DNA from: Leeuwenhoekiella parthenopeia
GTDB taxonomy: Bacteria; Bacteroidota; Bacteroidia; Flavobacteriales; Flavobacteriaceae
Reading direction: 5' to 3'
NCBI RefSeq assembly: GCF_020782115.1
Contig: NZ_JAJGMW010000010.1
Location: 62,001-126,000 of the forward strand
DNA length: 64,000 nucleotides
In this document: positions 33,614-42,690 of the stretch, one piece after another
Layout: each line of letters starts with the position of its first letter
How positions within the stretch are numbered: position 1 is the first letter of the stretch
Notes under the pieces: generated by a model
What the model was told of the DNA's origin: nothing
What the model saw: the letters and a program-made list of their open reading frames with translations, nothing else
Databases searched by the model: none
Made by a program: the position numbers and the translations under genes

Positions 33614-36600
33614 AATAAGCCTGCTGGCCCTGCTTGGGATGCTTAGCTACTCGTGCTCAGATAAGCCCAAGTTGTTTACCAATCCCGATACGCAAAAGGC
33701 CGGTATCAGCTTTCAGAATACACTGACCGCCAACGAGGACATGAACATCCTCGACTACCTCTATTTCTACAACGGGGGCGGACTCGCGATAGGCGACATC
33801 AACAACGATGGATTACCGGATATTTATTTCTCAGGAAATCAGGTAAAAAACCAGTTGTACCTCAACAAGGGCAATTTGCAATTTGAAGACATAACCAAAA
33901 CCGCCGGTGTGGCCGGAAACAGCGACTGGAATACCGGAGCAGTGATGGGCGATGTTAACGGTGACGGCTTTCTGGATATTTACGTGTGCGCCGTGGTAGG
34001 CCTCAACGGTCTGGATGGCTACAACGAACTGTTTATCAACAACGGCGACGGCACCTTTACCGAAAGCGCTGCGCAATACGGCCTGGACCTTGACACCTTC
34101 TCCTCTTCTGCTGCTTTTTTAGACTACGATCTGGATGGCGATCTGGATATGTACATTCTCAATCACGCGGTGCATACGCAGAGTTCTTTTGGCAAAGCCG
34201 AATTGCGCTACGAGCGAAATCCGCAAACCGGAGACCGCCTGATGCGCAACGACGATGGGCATTTTACAGACGTGAGCGAAGAAGCCGGTATTTACGGCGG
34301 AATCAATTCGTATGGCCTGGGCATCGCGGTGTCTGATTTTAACCTGGACGGCTTTCCCGATTTGTACATTGGTAACGATTTTCACGAGGATGATTACTAT
34401 TACATCAACAACGGCGACGGTACTTTTACCGAAGATTTAAAAGGCCATTTTGGGCATACCAGCAGGTTTTCTATGGGAAGCGATGTGGCTGATCTCAATC
34501 ACGACGGCTGGCCCGATTTGATTTCGCTTGATATGTTGCCGCAGGATGAAAACGTACTCAAGTCAACGGAAGGCGATGACAACATTCAAACACAGCGTTT
34601 GCGCACAGACCGCTACGGCTATCATTATCAGTTTACCCGCAATATGCTGTTTATAAACCGTGAGGGTGGCGATTATCAGGAAACCGCATTATTAAGTGGG
34701 GTTGCTGCGACCGACTGGAGCTGGAGTGCGCTTTTTGGCGATTACAATCAGGATATGCAGCAGGATTTGTTTATCTCAAACGGAATCCCCAAAAGACCTA
34801 ACGATCTGGATTACATCAAGTTTGTTTCGAGCGATCAGATTCAGAATAAAATAAACAACACGGCACTGATAGATCAAAAAGCCCTGGAGCTTATGCCCGG
34901 CGGCGTTACCCGCAACTATGTTTATGAGGGCAGTGAAGACCTTCAGTTTAAAGACCGAAGTGAAACCTGGATCGCAAACGACACGCTCGTGTCGGGCGCT
35001 ACAGCTTATGCTGACCTCGACAATGATGGAGATCTTGATTTGGTCACTAATAACATCAACACCGCTCCTACCCTTTATATCAATCAGACCAACGACAAAG
35101 CCAGTTATCTTAAAATCTATTTGAAGTCGGCTTCGCGAAATGATTTTGCGCTGGGCGCGAAAGTCTATGCCTACGCAAAGGGTGTACAGCAATTTAAAGA
35201 ACTGTATCCGGTACGCGGTTTTCAGGCATCGTCTGAGCCGGTGATTCATTTTGGCTTTGCAAACCAAAAACAGGTAGATTCGATACGTATTATTTGGCCA
35301 GATCGTACGAGCCAGATGCTAACCAATATTGCTACAAATCAGACGTTGCAGGTCAAACAGGAAAACACTTCGCCCTTTGACTATGCTGCACTTAGACCGA
35401 AGCGACAACTGCTTTTCAAACCGGTAACCGACTCGCTGGGTCTTGATTTTGTGCATCGCGAGGATGCCTATTCTGATTTTGACCGCGAGAAATTAATTCC
35501 CTATCTGGTGGGAGATCGCGGACCTGCTGTGGCTCAGGGCGACTTAAACGGCGACGGCAAAACCGATTTGTTCTTTGGCGGCTCTAAGTATATTTCCAGC
35601 AAAATCTATCTCCAAAGCGATTCAACTTTTGTAGAAACGAAATATCCAGGAATCCAAAACGATTCGATTAACGAAGAAGTGGTTGCTGTGATTGCCGATT
35701 TCAACAACGATGGTAAAAACGATTTGATGACCGGTACCGGCGGAGGTGATTTTTACAACCGCTCGAAACCCTTGCTTGATGTGTTGTATCTTAACGAGGG
35801 AGCTAGTTTTAAAGCTTCGGCCCTGCCGGAATTGTTTGAAAACACTTCGGTTTTAGCGACCTACGATTACGACGGCGACGGCGATCTTGACGTATTTGCG
35901 GGTTCACAGAGCGTCACGGCAAGTTTTGGGAAGTTGCCTTCCTCCTATTTGCTCGAAAACAATCAGGGTACTTTTCGCGTAGCGCAGGAATTCAAAGAAC
36001 TGGGTATGGTCACGGCTGCGGTTTGGGATGATTTTGACGCAGACGGCAAAGCCGATTTGATCGCGGTGGGCGAGTGGATGGCGCCAACCTTTCTAAAAAA
36101 CGAAGGCACCAAACTCAAACGGGTTTCTAAAACCGAAAAAGACCTCGAAGGGCTTTGGCAAAGCATCATTCCGTTTGATATAGATGATGATGGTGATACC
36201 GATTATATTGTGGGAAATTGGGGCGAAAACAGCAAGTTTCAGGCTTCGGCAGCATCGCCTATGAAAATGTACTACAGCGATTTTGACACTAACGGGCAAA
36301 CTGAAACCATCGTAACCACAGCAAAAGACGGTAAATACTATCCGCTTATGGGTCTCGATGCGCTGGCGTCACAGGTGGTAAGCCTCCGTAAAAAGTATCA
36401 AAGTTACCGGGATTTTGCAGGTCAGAGCATCGAGGAAATTCTTAGCGCCGAACAGTTAAAGAATTCCAAAATTTTAAACGTAAGCACCCTGAAAACCGGA
36501 TACTTACAAAATAATGGAAATTCATTTGATTTTGTACCTTTAGCGCGCGATTTACAGGTTGCTCCTGTTATGGCTTTTTGCCTGTTTGACTTTGATGGCG

Positions 36601-36845
36601 ATGGTAAGGAAGAGGTGCTCGCAGGTGGAAATTATTTTGGCGTACAACCCTTTCACGGAAGGCTCGACAGTTTTACGGGGGCTTTAATTAACAGTGAAAG
36701 CAACATCATTTCGGGTGAAAAACTCGGGTTAAAGTTTGCCGGGAAGTCCATACGTGATTTGTCTGTAATTCGTTTAAACGGGAAAGCTTATTTGATGGCA
36801 ACTGTAAATGACGCGCCTGTTCAGCTTTATGCTTTACAACCCTGA
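33597..36845 (+). CDS. FG-GAP/VCBS and ASPIC/UnbV repeat lipoprotein (CRTAC1-like), paralogue 3, TTG start
   Basis: The only in-frame start that keeps the lipoprotein signal (MNSITKISLLALLGMLSYSC, Cys20) is TTG 33597, because an in-frame stop lies at 33573 and the next Met is residue 15. The gene overlaps the end of paralogue 2 by 17 bp, so it is translationally coupled. The 1,082-residue product repeats the family plan: blades with DINNDGLPDIY and DYDLDGDLDMY, ASPIC/UnbV near residues 505-580 with ELYPVRGFQASSEPVIHFGFA, then further blades. It is more similar in layout to paralogue 2 than to 1. Its function is unknown, presumably shared with the SusCD system. Confidence 0.85.
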   Translation: MNSITKISLLALLGMLSYSCSDKPKLFTNPDTQKAGISFQNTLTANEDMNILDYLYFYNGGGLAIGDINNDGLPDIYFSGNQVKNQLYLNKGNLQFEDITKTAGVAGNSDWNTGAVMGDVNGDGFLDIYVCAVVGLNGLDGYNELFINNGDGTFTESAAQYGLDLDTFSSSAAFLDYDLDGDLDMYILNHAVHTQSSFGKAELRYERNPQTGDRLMRNDDGHFTDVSEEAGIYGGINSYGLGIAVSDFNLDGFPDLYIGNDFHEDDYYYINNGDGTFTEDLKGHFGHTSRFSMGSDVADLNHDGWPDLISLDMLPQDENVLKSTEGDDNIQTQRLRTDRYGYHYQFTRNMLFINREGGDYQETALLSGVAATDWSWSALFGDYNQDMQQDLFISNGIPKRPNDLDYIKFVSSDQIQNKINNTALIDQKALELMPGGVTRNYVYEGSEDLQFKDRSETWIANDTLVSGATAYADLDNDGDLDLVTNNINTAPTLYINQTNDKASYLKIYLKSASRNDFALGAKVYAYAKGVQQFKELYPVRGFQASSEPVIHFGFANQKQVDSIRIIWPDRTSQMLTNIATNQTLQVKQENTSPFDYAALRPKRQLLFKPVTDSLGLDFVHREDAYSDFDREKLIPYLVGDRGPAVAQGDLNGDGKTDLFFGGSKYISSKIYLQSDSTFVETKYPGIQNDSINEEVVAVIADFNNDGKNDLMTGTGGGDFYNRSKPLLDVLYLNEGASFKASALPELFENTSVLATYDYDGDGDLDVFAGSQSVTASFGKLPSSYLLENNQGTFRVAQEFKELGMVTAAVWDDFDADGKADLIAVGEWMAPTFLKNEGTKLKRVSKTEKDLEGLWQSIIPFDIDDDGDTDYIVGNWGENSKFQASAASPMKMYYSDFDTNGQTETIVTTAKDGKYYPLMGLDALASQVVSLRKKYQSYRDFAGQSIEEILSAEQLKNSKILNVSTLKTGYLQNNGNSFDFVPLARDLQVAPVMAFCLFDFDGDGKEEVLAGGNYFGVQPFHGRLDSFTGALINSESNIISGEKLGLKFAGKSIRDLSVIRLNGKAYLMATVNDAPVQLYALQP

Positions 36846-36870
36846 TTTTAGAAACAAGAAGTTTAGAATT

Positions 36871-38226
36871 ATGTTTAAGAATATTTCAATCCTGACTTTC
36901 AGTATATGTGTTTTTATCTCGTGTAACACCGAGCAGAAGCCTCTTAGCGTTACGCCCGATGACTACAACAATGCCGTAGATAAAGTTACCGAGGTTATTA
37001 TTCACGATATTTTTTCACCTCCGGTGGCGAGTCGTATTTATGCCTATTCCAATATTGCGGCCTATGAAGTTTTGGCCCAAAACCATCCCGAGTATAATTC
37101 GCTGGCCGGTAAATTAAATGGTCTGGGCGAAACGCCAAAGGCTGAAAATCCTGCTGTAAACTATGACGTAGCGGCTTTGATCGCACAAATGGAGATGGCT
37201 AAAAGCCTTATTTTTAGTGAAGATCGAATCACCGAGGTTCGCGACAGTCTGTATAAAACCTGGGAAGATCAAAACGCTGACGAACTCGCGGCGTCAAAAG
37301 CATACGGACTTCAGGTTGCCGACCACATCAAAAGCTGGATGGATGGCGACAATTACAAACAAACCCGTACGATGCCCAAATTTTCGGTAAATGCTGATAA
37401 TCCTTCACGCTGGCAACCCACTCCTCCTGCTTATATGGACGGGATTGAACCACACTGGATGAAGATTCGTCCTTTTGTGCTCGACTCGGCTTCACAGTTT
37501 AAGCCTCTGCCTCCACCGGCCTTTTCGATGGAAGAAGGCAGCGAGTTCCACAAGCAATTGATGGAAGTCTATAACGTACGCAACGAGATGACGGCTAAGG
37601 GTGATGACTCTGAGGAAGCGCAAATCGCAAAATTCTGGGATTGTAACCCTTATGTGTCAACCCACAAAGGCCATCTGATGTTTGCAACCAAAAAAATCAC
37701 TCCGGGCGGGCACTGGATTGGGATTGTAAAGATCGCTACCAAAAAGAACAATGCAGACCTGATGGAAACGGTTTATGCGTATACCAAAACTTCAATCGCC
37801 CTGTTTGATGGCTTTATCAGCTGCTGGGATGAAAAATACCGCAGTAACCTCATTCGTCCGGAGACCCTGATCAACCAATATATCGATGACAGCTGGGCGC
37901 CGGTATTACAAACCCCGCCATTTCCTGAATACAGCAGCGGTCATTCGGTAGTTTCCGGTGCTGCCTCAGAAGTACTTACCGAAATTTATGGGGATAATTT
38001 TCAGTTTGATGACGACACGGAGACCGCTTATGGCTTACCGGTGCGCAGCTTTACTTCATTTAGAGCAGCATCATCAGAAGCTGCTTTAAGCAGATTATAT
38101 GGTGGTATTCATTACCGTGCGGCCATAGAGGAAGGCTTAAAACAAGGTCGCCAGCTGGGGCAGCATATCGTTAATAACCTCCACATGAAAAACGACGGCG
38201 AAGCCCTTTCGCACAGCGGAAACTAG
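36871..38226 (+). CDS. Vanadium-dependent haloperoxidase / PAP2-like lipoprotein
   Basis: The start is ATG 36871. The longer frame begins inside the preceding gene. The 451-residue product has lipobox FISC (Cys18). The acid-phosphatase/haloperoxidase motifs are present: KYRSNLIRP (Lys322, Arg329), SSGHS (His358) and SRLYGGIH (Arg408, His414). These residues hold phosphate or vanadate. In motif 3, the Asp that normally follows four residues after His is Ala418. The protein therefore binds an oxyanion but may not be a normal PAP2 phosphatase. It lies 25 bp after the last FG-GAP gene, so it probably belongs to the same operon. The substrate is unknown. Confidence 0.82.
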   Translation: MFKNISILTFSICVFISCNTEQKPLSVTPDDYNNAVDKVTEVIIHDIFSPPVASRIYAYSNIAAYEVLAQNHPEYNSLAGKLNGLGETPKAENPAVNYDVAALIAQMEMAKSLIFSEDRITEVRDSLYKTWEDQNADELAASKAYGLQVADHIKSWMDGDNYKQTRTMPKFSVNADNPSRWQPTPPAYMDGIEPHWMKIRPFVLDSASQFKPLPPPAFSMEEGSEFHKQLMEVYNVRNEMTAKGDDSEEAQIAKFWDCNPYVSTHKGHLMFATKKITPGGHWIGIVKIATKKNNADLMETVYAYTKTSIALFDGFISCWDEKYRSNLIRPETLINQYIDDSWAPVLQTPPFPEYSSGHSVVSGAASEVLTEIYGDNFQFDDDTETAYGLPVRSFTSFRAASSEAALSRLYGGIHYRAAIEEGLKQGRQLGQHIVNNLHMKNDGEALSHSGN

Positions 38227-38278
38227 ATCTTTTCAATTTATTAAATACTAAATCACACCCCGATTTAAATTAGAATCT

Positions 38279-39193
38279 ATGATCAAGAAAATTGGTTTTG
38301 TAGTGGCTACCCTGCTCTTTGTTGCACTCGCCTGGTATCTTTTTGTAAAACCCAGTGATTACATCATCAATTTCAAAGTAAAAACCACGCCGGGTACGGT
38401 TGTTCAGTCTGTAAAAAGCTGGAATAGCAATTTAACGGCGAGTACAATTACCGAGCAGCACGGAACTTCGGCTATTGTTCAGAAAAGGCAGTTTGGAGAT
38501 TCTACGGTTACCTATACCTATCACGCTTATGCCCTTAACGATTCAATTACCAAGGTAAGTGTAGGTATCAAAGATGCAGAGCACAGCCTAAAAAACCGGC
38601 TAACGGTGCCTTTTGCCAATACACTTTTTAAGGAGCGTAGTACCGCAAATGTGATGGAGTTTTTTGAGACGCTGAATGAACACCTCAAGCAAATAAAAAT
38701 CGAAATAACGGGCATTGAGAAAACACCTTCAACCTATTGCGCCTACATTCCGCTTAAAAGTATGCAGGAAGCCAAAGCGCTGGGAATGATGCGTAATTAC
38801 GGGTATATAGGCGATGTGTTGGCACGTAATAATGTAGAAATGAACGGACCTCCATTTGTAGAGGTAACTGAGTGGAATCAGGAAACAGACAGCATCTCAT
38901 ACAACTTTTGCTTCCCAATTATACGCTCCGAAAATTTACCTATAACAGACGGAATCAAATACAAACGCCTGTTTGAAAAAGAAGCAATTCACGCAGTATA
39001 TAATGGAAATTATATCACTTCAGACCGCGCCTGGTACGCTTTATTAGCTTACGCAAAGCAAAATAATATCGAAGTTGATGCCAAGCCTTTAGAGGTTTTT
39101 TTTAACAACCCAAATATGGGAGGCAATGAGCTGGAATGGAAAGCAGACATTTATATGCCACTAAAGCAGGAAAGTCCGGTGAAGATAAACTAA
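38279..39193 (+). CDS. Membrane-anchored GyrI-like/effector-binding domain protein
   Basis: The 304-residue protein has one N-terminal membrane helix (about residues 5-24) and an SRPBCC-like middle part. The C-terminal half (about residues 145-300) resembles the GyrI-like, AraC-type effector-binding domain, with YCAYIPLKSMQEA and the later HAVYNGNYITSDRAWYALLAYAKQ block. Such domains bind small hydrophobic ligands. It is 52 bp downstream of the haloperoxidase-like gene on the same strand and could be the last gene of that operon. It overlaps the convergent hypothetical gene by 4 bp. Its role is unknown. Confidence 0.65.
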   Translation: MIKKIGFVVATLLFVALAWYLFVKPSDYIINFKVKTTPGTVVQSVKSWNSNLTASTITEQHGTSAIVQKRQFGDSTVTYTYHAYALNDSITKVSVGIKDAEHSLKNRLTVPFANTLFKERSTANVMEFFETLNEHLKQIKIEITGIEKTPSTYCAYIPLKSMQEAKALGMMRNYGYIGDVLARNNVEMNGPPFVEVTEWNQETDSISYNFCFPIIRSENLPITDGIKYKRLFEKEAIHAVYNGNYITSDRAWYALLAYAKQNNIEVDAKPLEVFFNNPNMGGNELEWKADIYMPLKQESPVKIN

Positions 39194-39657
39194 CGGGTGA
39201 AATCTAACTGTCGGTTTTCTGCGGCAGCTTTTTTGTCTAACCGGGTGCCTAAAATAGTGCCCGCAACCATTCCTAAGGGTAATCCCACCCCTAAGAGAGC
39301 TATATTTCCTACAAGCAAACCTATTATGATGCCTATAGGCATTCCAAATGCCGAAAGCCCAACGACCATCCATAACCTACGGTAATGATTTTTTGCTACC
39401 AGATTTTCATTTTTTTCAAGAAATATCAATAGGTCTGACTTAGCTTTTACCAGTTGCTTTTTAAAGCGTTTTTCATTTTTGAACTCCATATTAACACGCT
39501 CAATTTCAGTATTGATATATGCTACAGTTTCCGGCTTGAGTTGCTCTGATTCAAGAGATTTTATAAGGTTTTGAAAACTTTCCAGATGAAACTTTAGCCA
39601 AGAATTATCTAACCTGGATTCAGAAACCTTGATAAGAGAGAATGTATTTCGTTTCAT
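39190..39657 (-). CDS. Hypothetical protein with coiled coil and C-terminal membrane hairpin
   Basis: The 155-residue protein has a charged helical N-terminal half (about residues 25-80) predicted to be a coiled coil. Two hydrophobic segments rich in Gly then span about residues 95-140 (GMPIGIIIGLLVGNIALLGVGLPLGMVAGTILGTR, quoted in part: GIIIGLLVG and GVGLPLGMVAG). The Gly pattern suggests tight helix packing. I do not recognise the family. It starts right after a strong terminator that separates it from the GH65 operon, so it is probably transcribed alone. Confidence 0.6.
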   Translation of the reverse strand: MKRNTFSLIKVSESRLDNSWLKFHLESFQNLIKSLESEQLKPETVAYINTEIERVNMEFKNEKRFKKQLVKAKSDLLIFLEKNENLVAKNHYRRLWMVVGLSAFGMPIGIIIGLLVGNIALLGVGLPLGMVAGTILGTRLDKKAAAENRQLDFTR

Positions 39658-39664
39658 AGTAAAA

Positions 39665-39699
39665 AAATACTCCTAATAACTTACGTATTAGGAGTATTT
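39665..39699 (-). terminator. Terminator of the GH65 operon
   Basis: AAATACTCCTAATA (39665-39678) and TATTAGGAGTATTT (39686-39699) form a perfect 14-bp stem with a 7-nt loop. On the minus strand a run of seven T follows. It lies 22 bp past the GH65 stop. Confidence 0.88.
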
Positions 39700-39721
39700 G
39701 GTTTTATTCATTTTCTAAAGA

Positions 39722-42028
39722 CTAAACCTCAACTGAGCTGCCCGCTTTCACAGTCACCCCTTTTCCGTGTATCAAAAGATTAAGGTCGTCGCCTTCGTTG
39801 AGCGTAAAAACGGTTTTATTTTTACCCACGGCTACTTTCAAGATTTGATCTCTATAATTCAGTTTAAAGGAAAATCCATCCCAGGCATCCGGCATTTTAG
39901 GATCAAATGACAGGGTATTGTCTTTAATACGCATTCCGCCAAAACCTTCTACCACACTCATCCAGGTACCGGCCATACTCGTGATGTGCAAGCCTTCGTG
40001 AACTTCTTTGTTATAATCATCCAGATCCAGACGTGAGGTACGCAGGTAAAACGCATAAGCCTGATCCATCTGCCCCAGTTTTGCAGCCTGTATGGCATGT
40101 ACACAAGGGCTTAGGGAAGATTCATGTACCGTAAACGGCTCATAAAAGTCAAAATGTTTCTTCAATTGCTCCTCGCTGAAATCGTCTTCAAACACATAAA
40201 ACGCCTGCAAAGTATCGGCCTGTTTGATGTAAGGTGAACGTAGAATACGGTCCCAACTCCATTTCTGGTTAATGGGTCGCTCTGATTTTGGCAAATCGGC
40301 CACAGTAACCAATTCTTTATCTAAGAAGCCGTCCTGCTGCAGGTATACGCCCTTCTCTTCTGAATAAGGCAGATACATTTTTTCGGCAACTTCAGCCCAG
40401 GTTTTTAATTCTTCGTCTTTTAATTCGGTTTGACCCACAATACGCTTGTAATCTGACCCGAATTCTTTTGCTACATTTTTACAATGCTCAACAGCGTATT
40501 CCAGACACCATTTAGCCAGATAATTGGTATAAAAGTTATTGTTTACGTTGTTTTCGTATTCATTGGGACCGGTCACACCAAGAATTACATAGTTTTCTTT
40601 TTGAGCAGACCAGGTGGCGCGTTGTTTCCAGAAACGGGCAACGCCTATCATCACTTCAAGTCCTTTCTCAGGAATGTAGCTGTAATCACCGGTATACTTC
40701 ACGTAATCGCGAATGGCAAAAATCATCGCACCATTACGGTGTATTTCTTCAAACGTAATTTCCCACTCATTATGGCATTCTTCGCCGTTCATAGTTACCA
40801 TGGGGTACAAGGCTGCTCCATCTTTAAAACCAAGCTTAGCGGCGTTCTCAATCGCTTTAGTCAAATGATTGTAACGATAGGTCAGGAGGCTGCGGGCAAC
40901 ATCCTGATTTTTGGTCGCCATATAAAAGTGCAGACAGTAAGCTTCGGTATCCCAATAGGTAGAACCTCCGTATTTCTCACCGGTAAAGCCTTTTGGCCCA
41001 ATATTTAAACGGGAATCTTTACCCAGATACGTTTGGTTGAGATGAAAAATATTGAAACGGATACCTTGCTGAGCACGTACGTCACCTTCTATCACGATAT
41101 CAGCCATTGACCAGATTTCTGCCCAGTCTTCTTTTTGTTTTGCCAACAAATTATCAAAACCGGCATCTAGAGCCGTGTCAAGAACCTTTTGAGCTGCCTG
41201 TTTCAGCTCGTTTTGATCGTGGTTGAAAGAGGTAATATATCCGGCATATTTTTGAATGCCAAAAGTCTCGCCTTCGCGAATATCGGTCTCGTAAACGTGA
41301 CCAATGTAGGTATCGCTTTTATTTGTACTAAGGGTAAGTGAAATCTCTTTACCATCTACGGTAAAGGTATTGGCCATCGCTGTACACACGTAGAAAAAGG
41401 TTTTCATCGTATGCGCGGTGATGTAGGCTTTGTTACCATCTTCCTCAACACTCAGAGTATTCCAGAATTTATCGTCCCAGTTGGTGTCTTCGTTGGTGAT
41501 TCCGCTATCCAGATAAGGTTCATAACTGATGCTAACGTCTTTGTTGAGCGGGGTTACCTCATAATGTATCGCTCCGATCTCATCGTGCGCCAGGCTCAGA
41601 AAACGTTTAGACTCAACTTTAAGCTTTACGCCATTTTGCAGTTCTGCTTCAAAACTGCGGCCCAGCCAGCCTTCTTTCATATTGAGCTCTCTGCGGAAAT
41701 TAGAAACACGTTTAGCGGTGTTCAAATCCAGAGATTCGCCATCAACTTTCACCTTAATGCCTATCCAGCTGGGTGCATTAAGCACTTTTGCAAAATACTC
41801 GGGATAACCGTTTTTCCACCAGCCTACACGGGTTTTATCGGGATAGTAAACTCCGCCAATGTAGCTTCCCTGAAAGGTTTTGCCGCTGTATTCTTCTTCA
41901 AAATTGGCACGCTGTCCCATAGCACCGTTACCGATACTGAACAAACTCTCTGATGATTTTACGCGATCTTTCTCAAACCCTTCTTCAATAATGGCCCAGG
42001 GTGCTGGCACTATATAATCCTGATTCAT
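39722..42028 (-). CDS. Glycoside hydrolase family 65 phosphorylase (maltose-phosphorylase-like)
   Basis: The 768-residue enzyme has the GH65 layout: N-terminal beta-sandwich, (alpha/alpha)6 barrel and C-terminal domain. VTGPNEYENNVNNN carries the general acid Glu490, in a context like that of maltose phosphorylase, and HESSLSPCVHA fits the phosphate-binding loop. It has no signal peptide, so it acts in the cytoplasm, releasing beta-glucose 1-phosphate from an alpha-glucoside. The next gene, four bases upstream, is beta-phosphoglucomutase, which consumes that product. Maltose is the default guess. Trehalose, nigerose, kojibiose or glucosylglycerol are family alternatives. Confidence 0.88.
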   Translation of the reverse strand: MNQDYIVPAPWAIIEEGFEKDRVKSSESLFSIGNGAMGQRANFEEEYSGKTFQGSYIGGVYYPDKTRVGWWKNGYPEYFAKVLNAPSWIGIKVKVDGESLDLNTAKRVSNFRRELNMKEGWLGRSFEAELQNGVKLKVESKRFLSLAHDEIGAIHYEVTPLNKDVSISYEPYLDSGITNEDTNWDDKFWNTLSVEEDGNKAYITAHTMKTFFYVCTAMANTFTVDGKEISLTLSTNKSDTYIGHVYETDIREGETFGIQKYAGYITSFNHDQNELKQAAQKVLDTALDAGFDNLLAKQKEDWAEIWSMADIVIEGDVRAQQGIRFNIFHLNQTYLGKDSRLNIGPKGFTGEKYGGSTYWDTEAYCLHFYMATKNQDVARSLLTYRYNHLTKAIENAAKLGFKDGAALYPMVTMNGEECHNEWEITFEEIHRNGAMIFAIRDYVKYTGDYSYIPEKGLEVMIGVARFWKQRATWSAQKENYVILGVTGPNEYENNVNNNFYTNYLAKWCLEYAVEHCKNVAKEFGSDYKRIVGQTELKDEELKTWAEVAEKMYLPYSEEKGVYLQQDGFLDKELVTVADLPKSERPINQKWSWDRILRSPYIKQADTLQAFYVFEDDFSEEQLKKHFDFYEPFTVHESSLSPCVHAIQAAKLGQMDQAYAFYLRTSRLDLDDYNKEVHEGLHITSMAGTWMSVVEGFGGMRIKDNTLSFDPKMPDAWDGFSFKLNYRDQILKVAVGKNKTVFTLNEGDDLNLLIHGKGVTVKAGSSVEV

Positions 42029-42032
42029 ACTA

Positions 42033-42689
42033 TTAAGCGTTGATTAGTTGGTCTAGAAATGTACTATTTATTTCTGTAAAGTCTCTAAAGTTATGATCTG
42101 CTTCGTGCAAAATACCGGGATCACCTATACCTATACTCACCATATCTACCGAGTTAGCGGCCTGAATTCCGGCAATAGAATCTTCAAAAACGATTGCATC
42201 GCTATAGCTTACGCCAAGCTCATCTGCTCCAATGGTAAACACTTCCGGATCAGGTTTTGCTTTCTGAACATGATTACCATCTACAATGGTGTCAAACATA
42301 TCAAACAAACCCACCCGTTTTAAAATAGGCTGCGCGTTTTTGCTGGCAGAACCCAGAGCCATCGGGATGTTCTTAGACTTCAAATAATTGAGTGTTTTCA
42401 ATACGCCCGGCAGTATATCTGCATCGGTCATTTTCTCAATATAGCTCAGGTATTCTTCATTTTTAGAAACCAGCCATTTGTCTTTTTGGTCCTGCGTGGC
42501 ATTAATATCCCCAATTTCTAAAAGAATATCTAATGAACGTACCCGGCTTACACCTTTAAATTGTTCGTTTTGCTCTTCGGTAAACTCAAAGCCCAGCTCA
42601 TTTGCCAGACTTTTCCAGGCCAGGTAATGAAAACCTGCGGTGTCTACGATTACCCCATCGAGGTCAAAAATAAATCCTTTTTTTGCCAT
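42033..42689 (-). CDS. pgmB: Beta-phosphoglucomutase
   Basis: The 218-residue HAD-family enzyme interconverts beta-glucose 1-phosphate and glucose 6-phosphate. FDLDGVIVDTAGFHYLAWK gives the nucleophile Asp9, acid/base Asp11 and cap His19 typical of PgmB. GSASKN and FEDSIAGIQAA are HAD motifs II and IV. It is squeezed between GH65 (4-bp gap) and the LacI gene (1-bp gap), so the three are one operon. The pairing fixes the GH65 enzyme as an inverting phosphorylase that makes beta-glucose 1-phosphate. Confidence 0.92.
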   Translation of the reverse strand: MAKKGFIFDLDGVIVDTAGFHYLAWKSLANELGFEFTEEQNEQFKGVSRVRSLDILLEIGDINATQDQKDKWLVSKNEEYLSYIEKMTDADILPGVLKTLNYLKSKNIPMALGSASKNAQPILKRVGLFDMFDTIVDGNHVQKAKPDPEVFTIGADELGVSYSDAIVFEDSIAGIQAANSVDMVSIGIGDPGILHEADHNFRDFTEINSTFLDQLINA

Positions 42690-42690
42690 T

